Position numbers and translations under genes: made by a program. Shown in pieces: positions 42,956-55,340 of a DNA stretch of 64,000 nucleotides (within the stretch, counting starts at the first letter, position 1; each line of letters begins with the position of its first letter). The stretch lies in NCBI GenBank assembly GCA_964017195.1, contig OZ024894.1:31708388-31772387 (forward strand), read 5' to 3'. Below the pieces are notes generated by a model, which was not told where the DNA came from, ran no database searches, and worked only from the letters and a program-made list of their open reading frames with translations. Source of the DNA: Siderastrea radians (lineage: Eukaryota > Cnidaria > Anthozoa > Scleractinia > Rhizangiidae).

Positions 42956-45391
42956 GCGGAGCCTGCGGGCAAAGCCCGCCAGCGGAGCTCCATTGCTAAG
43001 GAAATTTGGTAATCTAGCGATCCGAAAAATTTTGGTTGTGACGTCAGCGTACGTCCGTCCATCCGTCCGTCCGTCCGACCGTCCGTACAGACTCTGGGGG
43101 AGGGGGAGGGAAGTCCCAAGGCAACCCGACCGGGAGTGGAGAATGCCATCTTTTCTTGGCGGGAAATCGCGCGGTGCTTTTGGGCAACCGGCGTTTTTCT
43201 TGGCGGGAAATCGCATGACCATCGTCGCTTTTGAAAAAGAGGTTTCTTTAAAAAGCTTAAGTTTATTTAGCAAAACGATTGTTCGACTTTACTGTAGTTT
43301 TAAACTTGAGAAAGAAACATTTAATACCTATAATCTAAAGAAAAAGTTCAAAAGAATACTGGTAGTAGGCGAAAACTTCAAGTTACGAAAGCTGCCTGCA
43401 AAGGACCTCATCGCTTTGTTTTCTTAACGGCGGAGAGCTTGCCTTGTTCTGAAACACAACCGAGTAAGTGAAGTTTTTAAAGGGTTTAAGGTGCATGATT
43501 TTGAGTATTTATTACGGTCAAAGAAATTACATTTTGAAATTGAATTTATGTCATTAGAAATGTGTCATTTACTTTTGACTTCAAAAAATTATTAGAAAAC
43601 GAGCTCAGATTTGTGACAGATGTAGTCTTAGAATATTTTGCCATGCTGGAAGTGTAATGCGAATTGCATTTAAGTATAAACTTACGGGTTTTCGAATAAA
43701 CTTTTTCAAAAATGATTTCTCTGTTTATTATTTTGTGTTTGTTTATTCATAACAGTAGGTCAAAGCACAGTCGCAAGGCAACTGCACAAGCATCACTTAC
43801 GGCGAATAATTGCTTTCAATTTTAACTGTCGGATCGGTTTGTGCAATTGTCGATTTTCTTGTCCTAGAACTTTTCAATAGTAAGAGAAGCAGTTGTCGGT
43901 TTGAGGCTATTTTATCCGAAAAGCTTCCGAAAAACAAGTTGTTTTGCGTTCCTCAAAGCGCCTAACTTTACATGGGCTTACTTCGCATCCGCAAAACTTA
44001 TGCCATAATTTAAAGCGTGTTTGGTGTTTGCTCGTTTTCAATCTTGATGGTATAAATTTTGACCAGACTAATAGGGGCAGTTCACGTTATTTGTTAACTG
44101 AACATCCGAACGCGATGAAGATAACCCATTTACTTCAGAGTAAGTTTTATTTTGTTGTTGTACATGAGCGCCGTTTCAAGTTCATTCAAGCCAACAGCCA
44201 ATAATCCAAGGAGATTTGACAAGCCTTGACAGTTAATGACAGGATATGGAAACATTTAAAAAACCAAGCAAGACTGCTCCTGAGTTAAATGTGTTCAGTT
44301 TGATGCCCGAAAAAAAAATTAAGCTGTGCTCAGCCTCTAGAATGACCTTTCGAGCTTGGTTTTACAGAACAGATCCTCAAAATCTTGGAGGACAATTCGG
44401 AACACTTTCGGGCTTTTTGAGAAACACTTTTCGAAAGGGAACGAGCCAAAGAAAGCCCCGAAATATATTTCAGAGCGAAAAGTTTCAGGACTATTTTTGA
44501 GAAAAGAGCACCAGTTTATTCCTTGGAGGCTCCGCTTTTAGGCATGGCTAAATCTATATATTAAATCAGGCCTGGGCAGGGGTTTTGGGTATACGGTATC
44601 TTGGGTGTTTTTAACCAAGGTATTCGGTATTTTTTTGCCGAAATACGGGTATAAAGTATTCTGTTTTCCTGAATTTTTGGTATTCTGTATATAAGCATAA
44701 TAAGTGTCTTATCCTCAGTGCTTGTGTGACTTTTAAAAAATCATGAAAGATCTGCAGTTCTTGCAGACCCCCCTAGTAAAAGGGGCCTCAGGGCCCCTTC
44801 TGTGGTCACATCGACGTATTCCCAATCGGAAGCTGCTTATAAAAATGTCATTGAAAACCTGAATAACTTGTTTGAATAACTGTAAAACTCCCTGATTAAA
44901 TGAGGTGTGCGCTGGTCACACGAAACACATAGGACAAAAAAAAAGAGTTCAACTAAAGTAGTTCACGCAAGTGTTGCTCACTTCAAAAATTTAAAAACTC
45001 GTCCTCTTCAAAAATTCGATTAGCATAATTGTATGACGGTTTAATTTATGTGAACATCGCCAAAGAGGAAAAGGACATGTTTTGTTTTAAGTTCTATGTA
45101 TAAATAACCAACCAAGGCCACTATCTGGACACCAAAAAAAAGTTGTCTGCAGGAAGTCACAGCCCCCAAAAAATTGTTTGCACAGACAACGACACAGAAA
45201 AAAATTGTTTGTCTTGATCAAAATTGGATCCCTCCCCTCCAAACAAATAATGGTCCGTCCCTTAGTTACACCAGCCTTTGTTATCGGACATGGCTTTTGC
45301 AGTTTTCAGGTATATTGGTATCCCAGGGGAAAAAATGGGGTACATTGGTGTCCCACTACCCCCTCCCCCCCCCCTCCACTGGCTGGGCCTG
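42956..45391. mobile_element. 2.4-kb insertion in copy A (composite repeat)
   Basis: Copy B reads straight through here, and ATA is repeated on both sides (42953-42955, 45392-45394). The left end is a dispersed repeat with CGGGCAAAGCCCG, a (CCGT)n tract at 43050-43084 and a twice-repeated TTTCTTGGCGGGAAATCGC. The right part has a GGTATTCGGTATTTTT phrase region (44590-44700) and a G/C-rich end. No protein-coding gene is recognised. Confidence 0.7.
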
Positions 45392-47334
45392 ATAAATAGC
45401 ATCACAGAGACGTTTCAATAGCGCGAGCGTCACACAAATCCCACGCTAATAGTTTTGTGCCATCAACTACTTTAATTGGGTTTTAATATGAAACGTCCTT
45501 CACACGAAACGAAACAGTATTTAAATTGGACGAAAAACCCTACGCGTAAAATTTAATTGTCTTGTGCGAATGACGTATCGGAGGAAAGTTGCGTCAAGGT
45601 AAGAAAAAAAACTAACCTAAAAGGCGAAACAATTACTGAAGAAAACACCTCTTTAGTGGTATTTGTTGAAGGTCGACGAGGTTGTTCATTTTCTTTATTT
45701 TATTTTATTTTTATTTTTATTTTTATTATGATTATTTTTTAAACGCTGTCATAGTCCGAATACTGACTTCTACTTAGGCATCATAAGCTTTGTGCTTTGC
45801 TCATCTAAATAAATGTCGCTATCCACTTTTAAATACGAATTTCAAAAGGGATTTGTCTCGAATATTTGGTGTTTCAACTAAAGGTTGGTTAGCAATTTCT
45901 GACATTGCATTAGGATATAGTATTTTGATGACCAATGTAAAGTTTAACTCCAAAGCGAGCCTACAAATGGGGGAAAACGGAATGGCTTAGACTGGCTTAT
46001 CGAACGGTAGAAAAAGCGACGATTGGCAACGTTTAAGCATTTTCCAAGGAAAAAGGAATTAAAAGGAAAAAATATAACTTAAGGTCACTCTGAAACATTG
46101 CGAGTTTGAGGATCTCAGCTGGAGGAGACAAACACTGATTAGCTCGATATGATAGTTCCCATTACTAGAGTAACCCGCATCAGGTTATCATAAATAGATT
46201 ACGAGTAGTCTCCCTTTCCACTAAGGGCAAGGAGAGAGAAGAGAACACACCTGCGAGCGCGAAAGTCCACTGCGGCGTGGAAATAATATTCATTCTACCC
46301 TAGATCAATCCTGGTCTGGAATGGTCTTCCTTTTTCAGTGGTTCATGAGTCATCTGTCACCCTTTTCAAAGCTAGTATTGTGCTTAATTAGTGTTATTTT
46401 ATTAGCTTCCTGTTCTTATCAGCTGCTTGTGTAATTTGTTATTCTAGTCCACTGTATATTCAGTTCAATGTCAATTGTATTTGTTTAGTTAGCCGCTAAC
46501 CAGCCATTGCCAGATTAGTGTACTAATGGCAATTATCACAATTAAAGATTAAAAGAAACGTGGTGTGCGTGTGTTGAGCCGCTAATATGGCGCCACATGC
46601 CATTAAATTATTTTGTTTATAATACGCGCTCGGGCTATTGTTTTGGACCACTCAATATTACTCATGTCGATCACTAATAAAGAACATTTCAACCGGAAAA
46701 AACTGCGGGAAGATTTGGACTTGTTATTTAGTTTATTCAACACTGTTTGACAGCACCTGGTTGTCAGTTTTCGGCGAAAACGGTCAGCATGCACGCTGAT
46801 TGATTTGTTATTTTTCCCGAGCGGCTTCAGCTTGTTTTCATAGCACCTGGTATCTTACCTCCTGTGTCTTTTTCACTATTGCAAAAAGCAGTGAGCTAAA
46901 CGTTTAATAAAAGCCATGATCCTAGAATTGTTCACCTATAATTCGCCGAGGGGAATACTAATTTTTTGGTATGTAAATCATAAAGCACTTAATCTTGCGG
47001 CAATGACCGAGGCATACCTTGATGGGCTTAAAGAGTGTTCGCTGGGCGGAAAAGTAAGTATAAAAATATCTACAACAAATAAGTTAGGACAGAAATATCT
47101 ACAAATTAGTGCGTTTATTTGACAAGGGACGTAAACACGCTTCAACGTGTTTCAATTAGAATTGTTCTTGCTTTCAGTACTCCCACAAGCCATTAACAAG
47201 TGATCCTTCGCAGATAGTTTAGAGACAACTCACATATATAATGGTCCTTGACTATTAAAATGGGTCGTGAAATAACCAGGGGCGGCTTTTGTAAAGGACT
47301 CGACAGGAAGTCTATAGCTTGCATATTATTTAGC

Positions 47335-48893
47335 AGATCACGTAGAATTGTGGTAAATACAGAGTTTCCATGATTGAGGGTTCAAGCATGATTTTGTCAA
47401 GGCAGCCGTCAGTAAAGCTGTGCGCTTACGGCAGTAAGTTTCTGCTTCACTTTGAAAACGACCAGTCTTCTTGAAAATACGCTATCCGGAAATTAAGCGC
47501 CTGTAACAAACACATATTTTACTTTTGTATTATTACTATTAACGTCATAGCTGTTGTTTGTCTTTTTTTCTCACTAGTGTGTCTTTTTATTGGCGTTTCA
47601 AAACACTGTCATTGGCGAGAGGAAAAGACGCAAAAGAGGTGTATAGTTTTTCTGCCGAAAACCGATTAATATTTATGAGTTAAAAATTATAAAGAGATGC
47701 AAATTGAAAGAAAAAAGTTGTGGCAAAATGAACAACATTCAGTTATCTCAAGCCAAGGCCAACAAAACTAATATGAGATGTGGTGTTGCCCATTGCTTCA
47801 TCTGGGACACCAATAGTAGATCAATTGCAAGATGTAGTGAACAATGCATATTGTAATTGAAAATTTGTCTGGACTATACATTATTTACGCATACATTAAG
47901 GAGCATCCCGTCAGCCAAAATTTGTTTCTGTCGTAATGTAGTATTTCTACCCTCTAATGTCATAGGTCCACAGTGCAACGTTCCCGTTGTATTGTACAAA
48001 AAGATTATAAAATAATAAAAGACAAACAAACAAAGCAAAAACAAAATCACCGAAAGATAAATTTTGGATAACTTTTTCGGCGGTGGTAAAAGCTGCAACT
48101 TAATTTAAACGTGTGGAAGTGCAGTCAAGTTTCTCCAATATGCAATTCAAATTCGAGTCTCCATCATTAAATATTTTTATTCTAGAGTCCTCATGCGTTT
48201 CAGTAGGCAAGGAAATTAAAGATCAAGCCCAGGTGACATTTTGCTCGTTAAGGCAATGGACAGTTCAAAACAGGAAGTTTAAACAATCTTTGCCATATCA
48301 AAGAGAATCATTCGGTGGCAATATATATTGGATGACCATGCAACTTCAGCAGAAATCTATTAGCGTGTACTTTCTTCGATCTGATTGGTTAAGCTTCTGT
48401 CATACTAGGAGGGGATTATGATACGAGTAGCGACCCTTTGTTTGGCTTTACCAATTTCAGGAGGGAATTTCTTTCGATTTTATGAATGTGTCAATACAAA
48501 ATTCCCTTTTTTAAAACAAATATAACCGGTTTGAACTACAGTATACAAATAGCGATTTGGTAAATTGCAAGAGGTAGGCTTAAAGAGGTTGGGATATATT
48601 TTCAAACAATCAAATACATGTTGCATCAGTAACAACTTCGACTTCCGTAGCACAATAAAGACGCAACGAAAGCGGTCCTGTTGTCCATTCAGAAGTGATA
48701 AGAGTCACATAAACCGCCGAAAATGCCCTGGCAGCATTTTTGCATAAAAGACCCATGCAACAGGCACACGAACTTACCGTGCCCCTAGAGCTTACGAGAA
48801 AATAAGAGTTACACACAAATAAATAGAGATAATGTAACAACGGAAAGAAAAGAATATATGATAATTACTTTTCAGACAAAGTCAATACTGAAG
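47335..48893. other. Upstream region or intron of the GPCR gene
   Basis: There is no coding signal. It ends in a plausible splice acceptor (TTACTTTTCAG, ending ~48875) 18 bp before the GPCR start codon, so the GPCR probably has a noncoding 5' exon further upstream. Confidence 0.45.
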
Positions 48894-49811
48894 ATGGGAG
48901 ACAGCGATACAGAAGAGATTATATTCACCGTGATGTACGCCATCACAATGCTCGTAGCCTTGGCAGGGAACACTCTGTTGATCTACATCGTGTGGAAGAA
49001 ACCTGAGGTGCAATCACTGTCCAGCTTCATGTTCGTTAACATCGCCGCGGCTGATCTGATGGTGACTTGGTCCATTGCTCATCGTTTTAACGGTAGCATT
49101 TGGCTGGTTAAAGGAACCCTTGGAGAAATTACTTGAAGGGGTATCTTTTTCATCGCACAGGTCACAGTGATGGCGTCTATCCTCTGCTTGGCATTCATGG
49201 CAATCGACCGGTACTATGCGGTTGTCTGTCCCTTAAATCGCCGCAGTCTCTGGTTCAGAAAAGCAAGATTCGTTACACCTCTGGTTTGGATCATGTCAAT
49301 GGCTGCAATGTCCATCCTGCTGGTTGTCTCTGACCACGTTGATGATCCTGTTTCCGTTTGTGTATATAACTTTCAGATTTTGGGAGACGAAAAGAGGGCC
49401 ATCCGCGGTGTTTTCTTCTACATATTTTCCATCTCCTATTTGATTCCTCTGGTGGTCATGTCCATCCTCTACACCAAAGTCGTTCACAAAATATGGTTTT
49501 ATAAGGTGCCTGGGAATCCATTAAACCAGAATCATCATCGACAGGAGGAAATAAAAAGAACGGTGGTTCGAATGCTTATCATAATTGGCACTGCATTTGC
49601 TGTTTGTTGGCTACCCGCCCAGGCTTATCATCTGTTCGTCGCAATAACCGCATGGGAGATTGATGTACCACCTCTCGTCATGTATCTGTTTTATTGGCTG
49701 GGCCACGCAAACAGCGCCGTCAACCCATGGCTTTACATTAGCATGAGCAGCAAGATTAAATCGGCATTTATCAGAATGATAAGCAGAAAACATAGCGGGA
49801 AAAAGATGTAG
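48894..49811 (+). pseudogene. Rhodopsin-class GPCR, one in-frame stop
   Basis: 305 codons in one exon give seven hydrophobic segments with class A hallmarks: GNTLL in TM1, AAADLMV in TM2, DRY (Asp ~105) at the end of TM3, CWLP (~237) in TM6 and NPWLY (~277) in TM7. It resembles neuropeptide-type receptors, though the ligand cannot be told. Codon 81 is TGA (49134-49136) where the TM3-side disulphide Cys (TGC/TGT) is expected, and the frame is otherwise intact. The ATG at 48894 is preferred over 48858 because it follows a splice acceptor. It is either a recent pseudogene, a sequence error or an allele. Confidence 0.9.
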
Positions 49812-50622
49812 CCGTCAGAAGAGGTCAAGGAAGGCCGTTAGTAGCAAGGAGATGGCTGCAAAACCCTTTAAGCACGAAAAATGCGTCCCTGACCCATAAC
49901 CCTATTCTACTTAAGGGAGAGACTACTAACTATAGATCTAGCGCTGTTGCCAAGTTAAGTGATTTTTGCGGATGGTCTTTTGTCATACGCTGTTCTGCAA
50001 CGTTTTGTGCCGTGAATGGGGATAAAGGTTTGAATTTTGAAAATTTAAATTGCACGGCGTAGGTTGTGCCAACCCAACCGCGTACTAGAGAAAGAAATCC
50101 CTAAAACTAGGAGGAAAGGAGGTACAGTACAGATTTTTTTCGCTAATCGAAGGTAGTCCAGCCCTCATTATAATCTGACGTAAGGAATTATTGTTTACAC
50201 ACAAAAAATTGGAAAAACTACAGTAAAAGTGAATAAATTTATGTACTTATGACGTCATTACTTCTAGAACAATACGAAATGCAACAAATCGATACGTCAA
50301 ATTTTGCATGTTGATGATTGTTACATTTTGTCACTGTTTTCAATAACCAAAACTGTATGCTATTTGTGCCCAAGCGTTTTTTTTTCTGTACAGTTTATGT
50401 GACTTGCCAAATATGGTTGTGCCTCAAAACTCTGGAAAAACTTTTTTTTCATGGGAAAAAACGTCGCTAAGCAGCTTATCTGTGAATGTTAACGTTTCCA
50501 GGGTACGATGGTTAGAAACTTTCCATAGCAACAATATCGTAGTTAATAGTCTTCCCCCTTAAGTTATAGCTCTGTGTATTGCTATTAATAAACTTTCTGC
50601 AATGCGGTGTTGTATAATAACT
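49812..50622. other. 3' flank of the GPCR
   Basis: AT-rich, no coding signal. AATAAA-type signals occur, for example near 50586. Confidence 0.35.
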
Positions 50623-50660
50623 GTTACGAACGGAAAAGACCAGAGGATTAGTAAGCATGT

Positions 50661-51487
50661 TTTACAGCGGTTTACTCTAACACGAGCCCTTTAAGGAATT
50701 TTTCCCAACGGCAAATGTGTTTTTGGTGGATGTCATTCATCTGTTTCTATGACAATTCAATAACGCTCGCTGAATGAAAAACAATTTGGCAGTAAATTTA
50801 GCGCCGAGAGAAATAATGAAAAAATCTTGCGCTAAAAGACTTAACCGTGCTTTGAGGATTTTGTTTATTTCTAACCGACAGCAAAATATGGCAGACTCTG
50901 AATTATTACTTGACAAGTACCAAAACAAATCGCTCGGCAAAGGTTTCATTCAGCCGGTGAATCGAGCATGGCTTTACAAATGCATTCAATACCTGAAAAT
51001 ATGCAATGGAAACTTATCTTAACGAAAGTAAATTTCGGAAGCAAATCTGTATAAAACTTTTCTATTCTAAGAAGTACTTTAACCCACCAAATTACTTCTA
51101 TGAGTTCGCGGTCGATCAGCAACCGTCTGAATCTCGCCGTTCAAAAATTTTCGCTGTCAGACTATCACAAATAATCTCTTCTTTTTGCTTCGCACTTGAT
51201 TTCTGAGAAGTTCAGTCAATTACAATTAAAAGTCAAAATTTACAGATTACCGATTGTGTCCTCAAAATTTTAGGAACCGGAGGACACAACAGACCACAAT
51301 AGATTCTAAAAATCAGTTTATCCACTGCCCCAGGCAGGATTGCGTTACATTCGTCAATCATCAAGAGCCAATCAGTGCGCGACCATTCGAAGCAGAGTAG
51401 AAACAGATGATTGATATCCACCAAAAACACATTTGGCCGTTTTGAAAAATTCCTTGAAGAGCGCGTGTTAGAGTAAACCGCCGTAAA
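50661..51487. mobile_element. TIR element, long form (827 bp)
   Basis: Inverted ends of ~75-100 bp (TTTAC.GCGGTTTACTCTAACACG) match those of the 230-bp form in copy A. The extra ~600 bp in the middle includes open stretches of 82 and 66 codons on the plus strand with no known motif. It is non-autonomous by size. Confidence 0.78.
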
Positions 51488-51636
51488 TTGATGACGTTTT
51501 TGGGTTATTTGTTAATTGGAGGATCAGCAGATCCACCTTGATTTTAGAATTGGGTTCTGGATTCGCACATACTGTGCCAAACCCGCACACTAGGCCTATT
51601 AGGACCAATTCACACGCCCAATGATCCAGAACTGTT

Positions 51637-51712
51637 CTAGCCTCCCACACAGTCGTTTTTAGGGGAGTCGTATTACCCTCCTCCCCCTAAAAACGACTGC
51701 GTGGGAGGCTAG
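51637..51712. repeat. 76-bp MITE with known empty site
   Basis: CTAGCCTCCCAC at the left mirrors GTGGGAGGCTAG at the right, with CAGTCGTTTTTAGGGG also inverted. AACTGTT (or GAACTGTT) is duplicated on both sides. Copy A has the unoccupied site near 42830. Confidence 0.9.
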
Positions 51713-52240
51713 AACTGTTCGTGCAGTTTGTGAAATAATCAAGCAGAACTAGAAAGAGGAACATGATGCTCAAATAAAATCCTGCCTTTTATTACTGGTC
51801 GACGATCATATCATTTTATATGTTTGCATTAGTTTATAAATAGCATCACAGAGACGTTTCAATAGCGCGAGCGTCACACAGATCCCACGCTAAAAGGTTT
51901 GTGCCATCAACTATTTTAATTGGTTTTTAATATGAAACTTCCTTCACATGCAAAAAAACTGTATTTCAATTCCAAAAAACACCCTACGCGTGAAATGTAA
52001 TTCATTTGTCTTGTGCGAATGATGTATCGGAGGAAAGTTGCGTCAAGGTAAGAAAAAAAAATAAACTAAAAGGCGAAACAGTTACTAAATTGACCACCTG
52101 TTTTAGTTGCATTTGCTCAAGGTCAACGAGATTGTTCATTTTCTTTATTTTTTATTTTTTATTATGATTATTTTTTAAACACTGTCACGTTCCGATTACT
52201 GACTTCGACTTAGGGATCATAAGCTTTGTGCTTTGCTCAG

Positions 52241-52334
52241 CTTTTGAAATTCGTGTTTAAAAGTGGACAGGGACTTTTATTTAGATGCTTCTAAATAAAT
52301 GTCCCTATCCACTTTTAAACACGAATTTCAAAAG
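52241..52334. repeat. Inverted duplication unique to copy B
   Basis: CTTTTGAAATTCGTGTTTAA and its mirror form two ~44-bp arms around a few loop bases. Copy A has only the right arm (near 45800-45848). Confidence 0.85.
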
Positions 52335-53500
52335 GAAGTTTGTCTCAAATATTTGGTGTTTTAACTAAAGGTTTTGTTTAGCCATTTCTGACACTGCATT
52401 AGGATATTGTATTTCGATGACCAATGTAACGTTAAAACACAAGGCGAGCCTGTAAATGGGAAAAAAAGGGAATGGCTTTAATTGGCTTATCGGCAACAGA
52501 AAAAGCGACGACTGGGAAAATTTAAGTATTTTGCAAGATTCACTTTGTTTGATTTGAATAAATGGGACAAACGCGGATTAACTCGATATGATAGTTCTCT
52601 TTGCTCAGAGTAACCACGTCAGGTTATCATAAATAGACTACGAGTAGTCTCCCTTTCCGCTAAGGGCTAGGAGAGAACACACTGGCGAGCGCGACAGTCC
52701 ACTGCGCTGTCGGAAACGTGGCACGCTCGTGTGTTGAGCCGCTAAAGTGACGCCACAGTCTTTAAATTTATTTTTTTTATAATACACGCGGGCTACTAAT
52801 GTTTTCGGACCACTCCATATTACTCCTATCGATCATTAATAAAGAACGTTTCAACAGGAAAAACGTGAGAAGAGGTGGAGTTTTTATTTAGTTGCTCAAC
52901 ACTGTTTGATAGCACCTGGTTGTTTTCAGCGAAAACAGTCTGCATGCATGATGATCAATTTGTTATATTTCCCGAGCGGCTTCAGCTTGTTTTCATAGCA
53001 CCTGGTATCTTACCTCCTGTGTCTTTTTCACTACAAAAAATTTTATTGCAAAAGCAATGAGCTATACTTTCAATTCAAGCCATGATCCTAGAATTGTTCA
53101 CCTATTTCGCCGAGGGGAATACTATTTTTTTAGTATGTAAATCATGAAGCACTTAATCTTGCGACAGCGACCGGGGCATGCATTGGTGTGCTTGAAAGGG
53201 TGTTTGCTGGACGGAAAAGTTAGTACCAAAATATCAACAACAGAAAGAGTTAGGACTGAAATATTTAAAAATTAGTGTGTTGATTTGTCAAGGGAAGTAA
53301 ACATACGTCAACGTTAATTCAAGCTGTTGTTTGCTTTAAGTACTCCCACGAACTATTAGTAAGTGATCCATCGCAGATAGTTTAGAGACAACTCCTATAA
53401 AATGGTCCTTGACTATTAAAATGGGTAGTGAAGTAACCAGGGGCAGATATACATTTGTAAAGGACTCGACAGGAAGTCGATAGCTGGCATATTATTTAGC

Positions 53501-55137
53501 TGTTCATGTTGGCAGTTAATTGTCATATATTAAAAAAAAAGAAAAAACATTACTACGTACCGGTAAAGGTCTTTGTCAATGATAATGACAATCGTATAAC
53601 TCGCCGCTCCAGGCTCTTCAATTACATAAGGCCTTTTGTCGAGCCTTAGCCGTTTTGGGATTTTTAATTGACATATTTCTCATAAGGCAAAACAAAACAA
53701 ATTTTGAAGTCAAATCAAAATGGTTAAACAGCCGACAAATTGTGCCACTGGCTAGTGAGCCATCTGTTTCCAGGGTATCGATTGTAGCAAAATCGATGTA
53801 CGCCTTCCTTACTTTCATTGTCTTGTTATACAAGGCTTAGTTGAGAAAGCGTTAGGTAACTTTAGGATAAATCAAGCCATAGAAATTAAACATTGTTTTA
53901 GGGTTGGGTTGTTGGTACCCATGGGCTATTTTGTACCAGTATTTCAGCACGTTCTTGACATCAAATACATGCCACCGTATTACGCCAACCGCCACTTTAA
54001 CTGGCTCTTTATATGAAAGAAAACCCCTTGACATGAAAGAAAACAGTATTTCGAGTTTGGAGAGAAACCGTTTATAAAGACCATAATTTATTTGTCTTTT
54101 GCGAATACCGTCTTGCTTCGATGGGCTTGAAAAGCTGTTCCGTGGAAAAGGAATGCCGAAACTGTCTTCAAAGTAGTGGCACATTTAAACTTATTTTTCA
54201 AGGGAAATAAACACACCCCAAATCCAAGTGAAATTGCTCTTGCTTTCACTCCCACGAAACCATTAGAAAGTGATCCCTCGCCAATTGTTGATTATTAATT
54301 TAGAAAGATCACACAAACAAATTGGTCCTAGATTATTTAAACAACTCGTGAAATAGGAGGTAGATTTAAAATTTGTAAAGGATGTAACAGGAAGTGGATA
54401 GCTGGCACTTGAATTTTTTCGGAACATGTAGTTGTTGAATTGTAATAAATTAAAAGATATCAATACGTAACGGCCTATCACGTTTTCGAAAAGGTCGTGA
54501 CCAATAGGAACTGCAGCGCCGATTTCTCGCTGCATTGTTTTCTTATATAGGGAACCCCTGGATCACGAGAAGTGTTATTCAGTTTCCATTACAAATTAAA
54601 AGCTATTTTGACAAAACAAGATTTGTTGTTTGCTTGTTTGCTCGTTTTCTTTTTATTTTTAAGAGGTGGTAGGGGGCAGAGGTGGGAGTGAGAAGGGGAA
54701 GCTCGAATTCTATACCCATACGATGCATGTATAAGCTGAGTGACTACTACTAGGGAGCCAATCAGAGTGCACCCTTCTTATTATATCCAGAAGTTCTCTA
54801 TATAATAATGGCGGTTATCTTATTATTCGTCGCTTCTGGTTCTTAAATTAAACTCTTTAGTGAAGCCTTAACCACTTCGGGATTTTTAATTGACCTATCT
54901 CTCACAATACAAAACCAAAGAAACTTTGAAGCCAAATGAAACTGGTAAAACAGCAGAAAATGTGCGCTGGCCAGTCGGCCATCTGCTTCCAACGCGTCGG
55001 TTGTCTCAAAATCTAAGTGCCGCTTCCTCGAGATCCATATAAGAGAAGCTTGCAAATTGTGATCATTTTACGCATCTGAGGAGATTTTAAGCTACAATAT
55101 CGTAAGTCAATTTCGACTTTAGTAGTAATATGGGCTA
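53501..55137. repeat. Diverged local repeats beyond copy B
   Basis: 53938-54420 is a third, more diverged relative of parts of copies A/B (TATGAAA, ATTTATTTGTCTT.TGCGAAT, ACAGGAAGT.GATAGCTGGCA). Separately, 53618-53840 and 54843-55060 are related to each other (minus-strand phrases SIKNPKTAKA and SIKNPEVVKA). Both might be a decayed exon pair, but no function is recognised. Confidence 0.55.
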
Positions 55138-55340
55138 GTATAGGTCAGAATGCTTTGCGGTCGTAGTGGGTGACGTCACAAGGTCATTTGCATAGAAGTC
55201 GAGGTGGAGCGGAAACGGGCCTCGTGATCAAGTCGAGGTGGACCGGAAACACGTCACGGGCCTCGTGATCAAGTCCGGAAACACGTGACGGGCCTCGTGA
55301 TCAGGTGGATGGGTCTCAGGTCGAGGCATAGGGGAAATAC
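55138..55340 (+). promoter_or_regulatory. Promoter-like repeats with CRE and octamer words
   Basis: TGACGTCA (55171-55178) and ATTTGCAT (55186-55193) are followed by about three imperfect copies of GGAAACACGTCACGGGCCTC / CGTGATCAAGTC. The cluster lies just before the duplicated ORF and could be its enhancer/promoter. The function is inferred only. Confidence 0.45.

Larger units (their letters stand above)
42404..47334 (+). repeat. Segmental duplication, copy A
   Basis: Two blocks, 42404-42955 and 45392-47334, match copy B (50623-53500) in order and orientation. Between them copy A has a 2,436-bp insertion absent from copy B. The blocks carry exon-like words with splice donors (GTCAAG|GTAAGA near 45600; GAAAAG|TAAGT near 47055) and might be upstream noncoding exons of the GPCR gene that follows. 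Confidence 0.85.
50623..53500 (+). repeat. Segmental duplication, copy B
   Basis: This is a direct repeat of copy A with the 2.4-kb insertion missing. It carries three differences of its own: a longer TIR element (50661-51487), a 76-bp MITE (51637-51712) and an inverted duplication (52241-52334). It starts ~0.8 kb after the GPCR stop. Confidence 0.87.

Noticed and set aside
42932..43427. 113- and 144-codon open stretches on opposite strands
   Set aside because: They include a CCGT microsatellite and a dispersed repeat; both frames are repeat-derived.
49134..49136. TGA in the GPCR as selenocysteine
   Set aside because: It replaces a structural disulphide cysteine in a family without selenoproteins, and no SECIS-like structure was evident in the 3' flank. 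A nonsense change or error is simpler.
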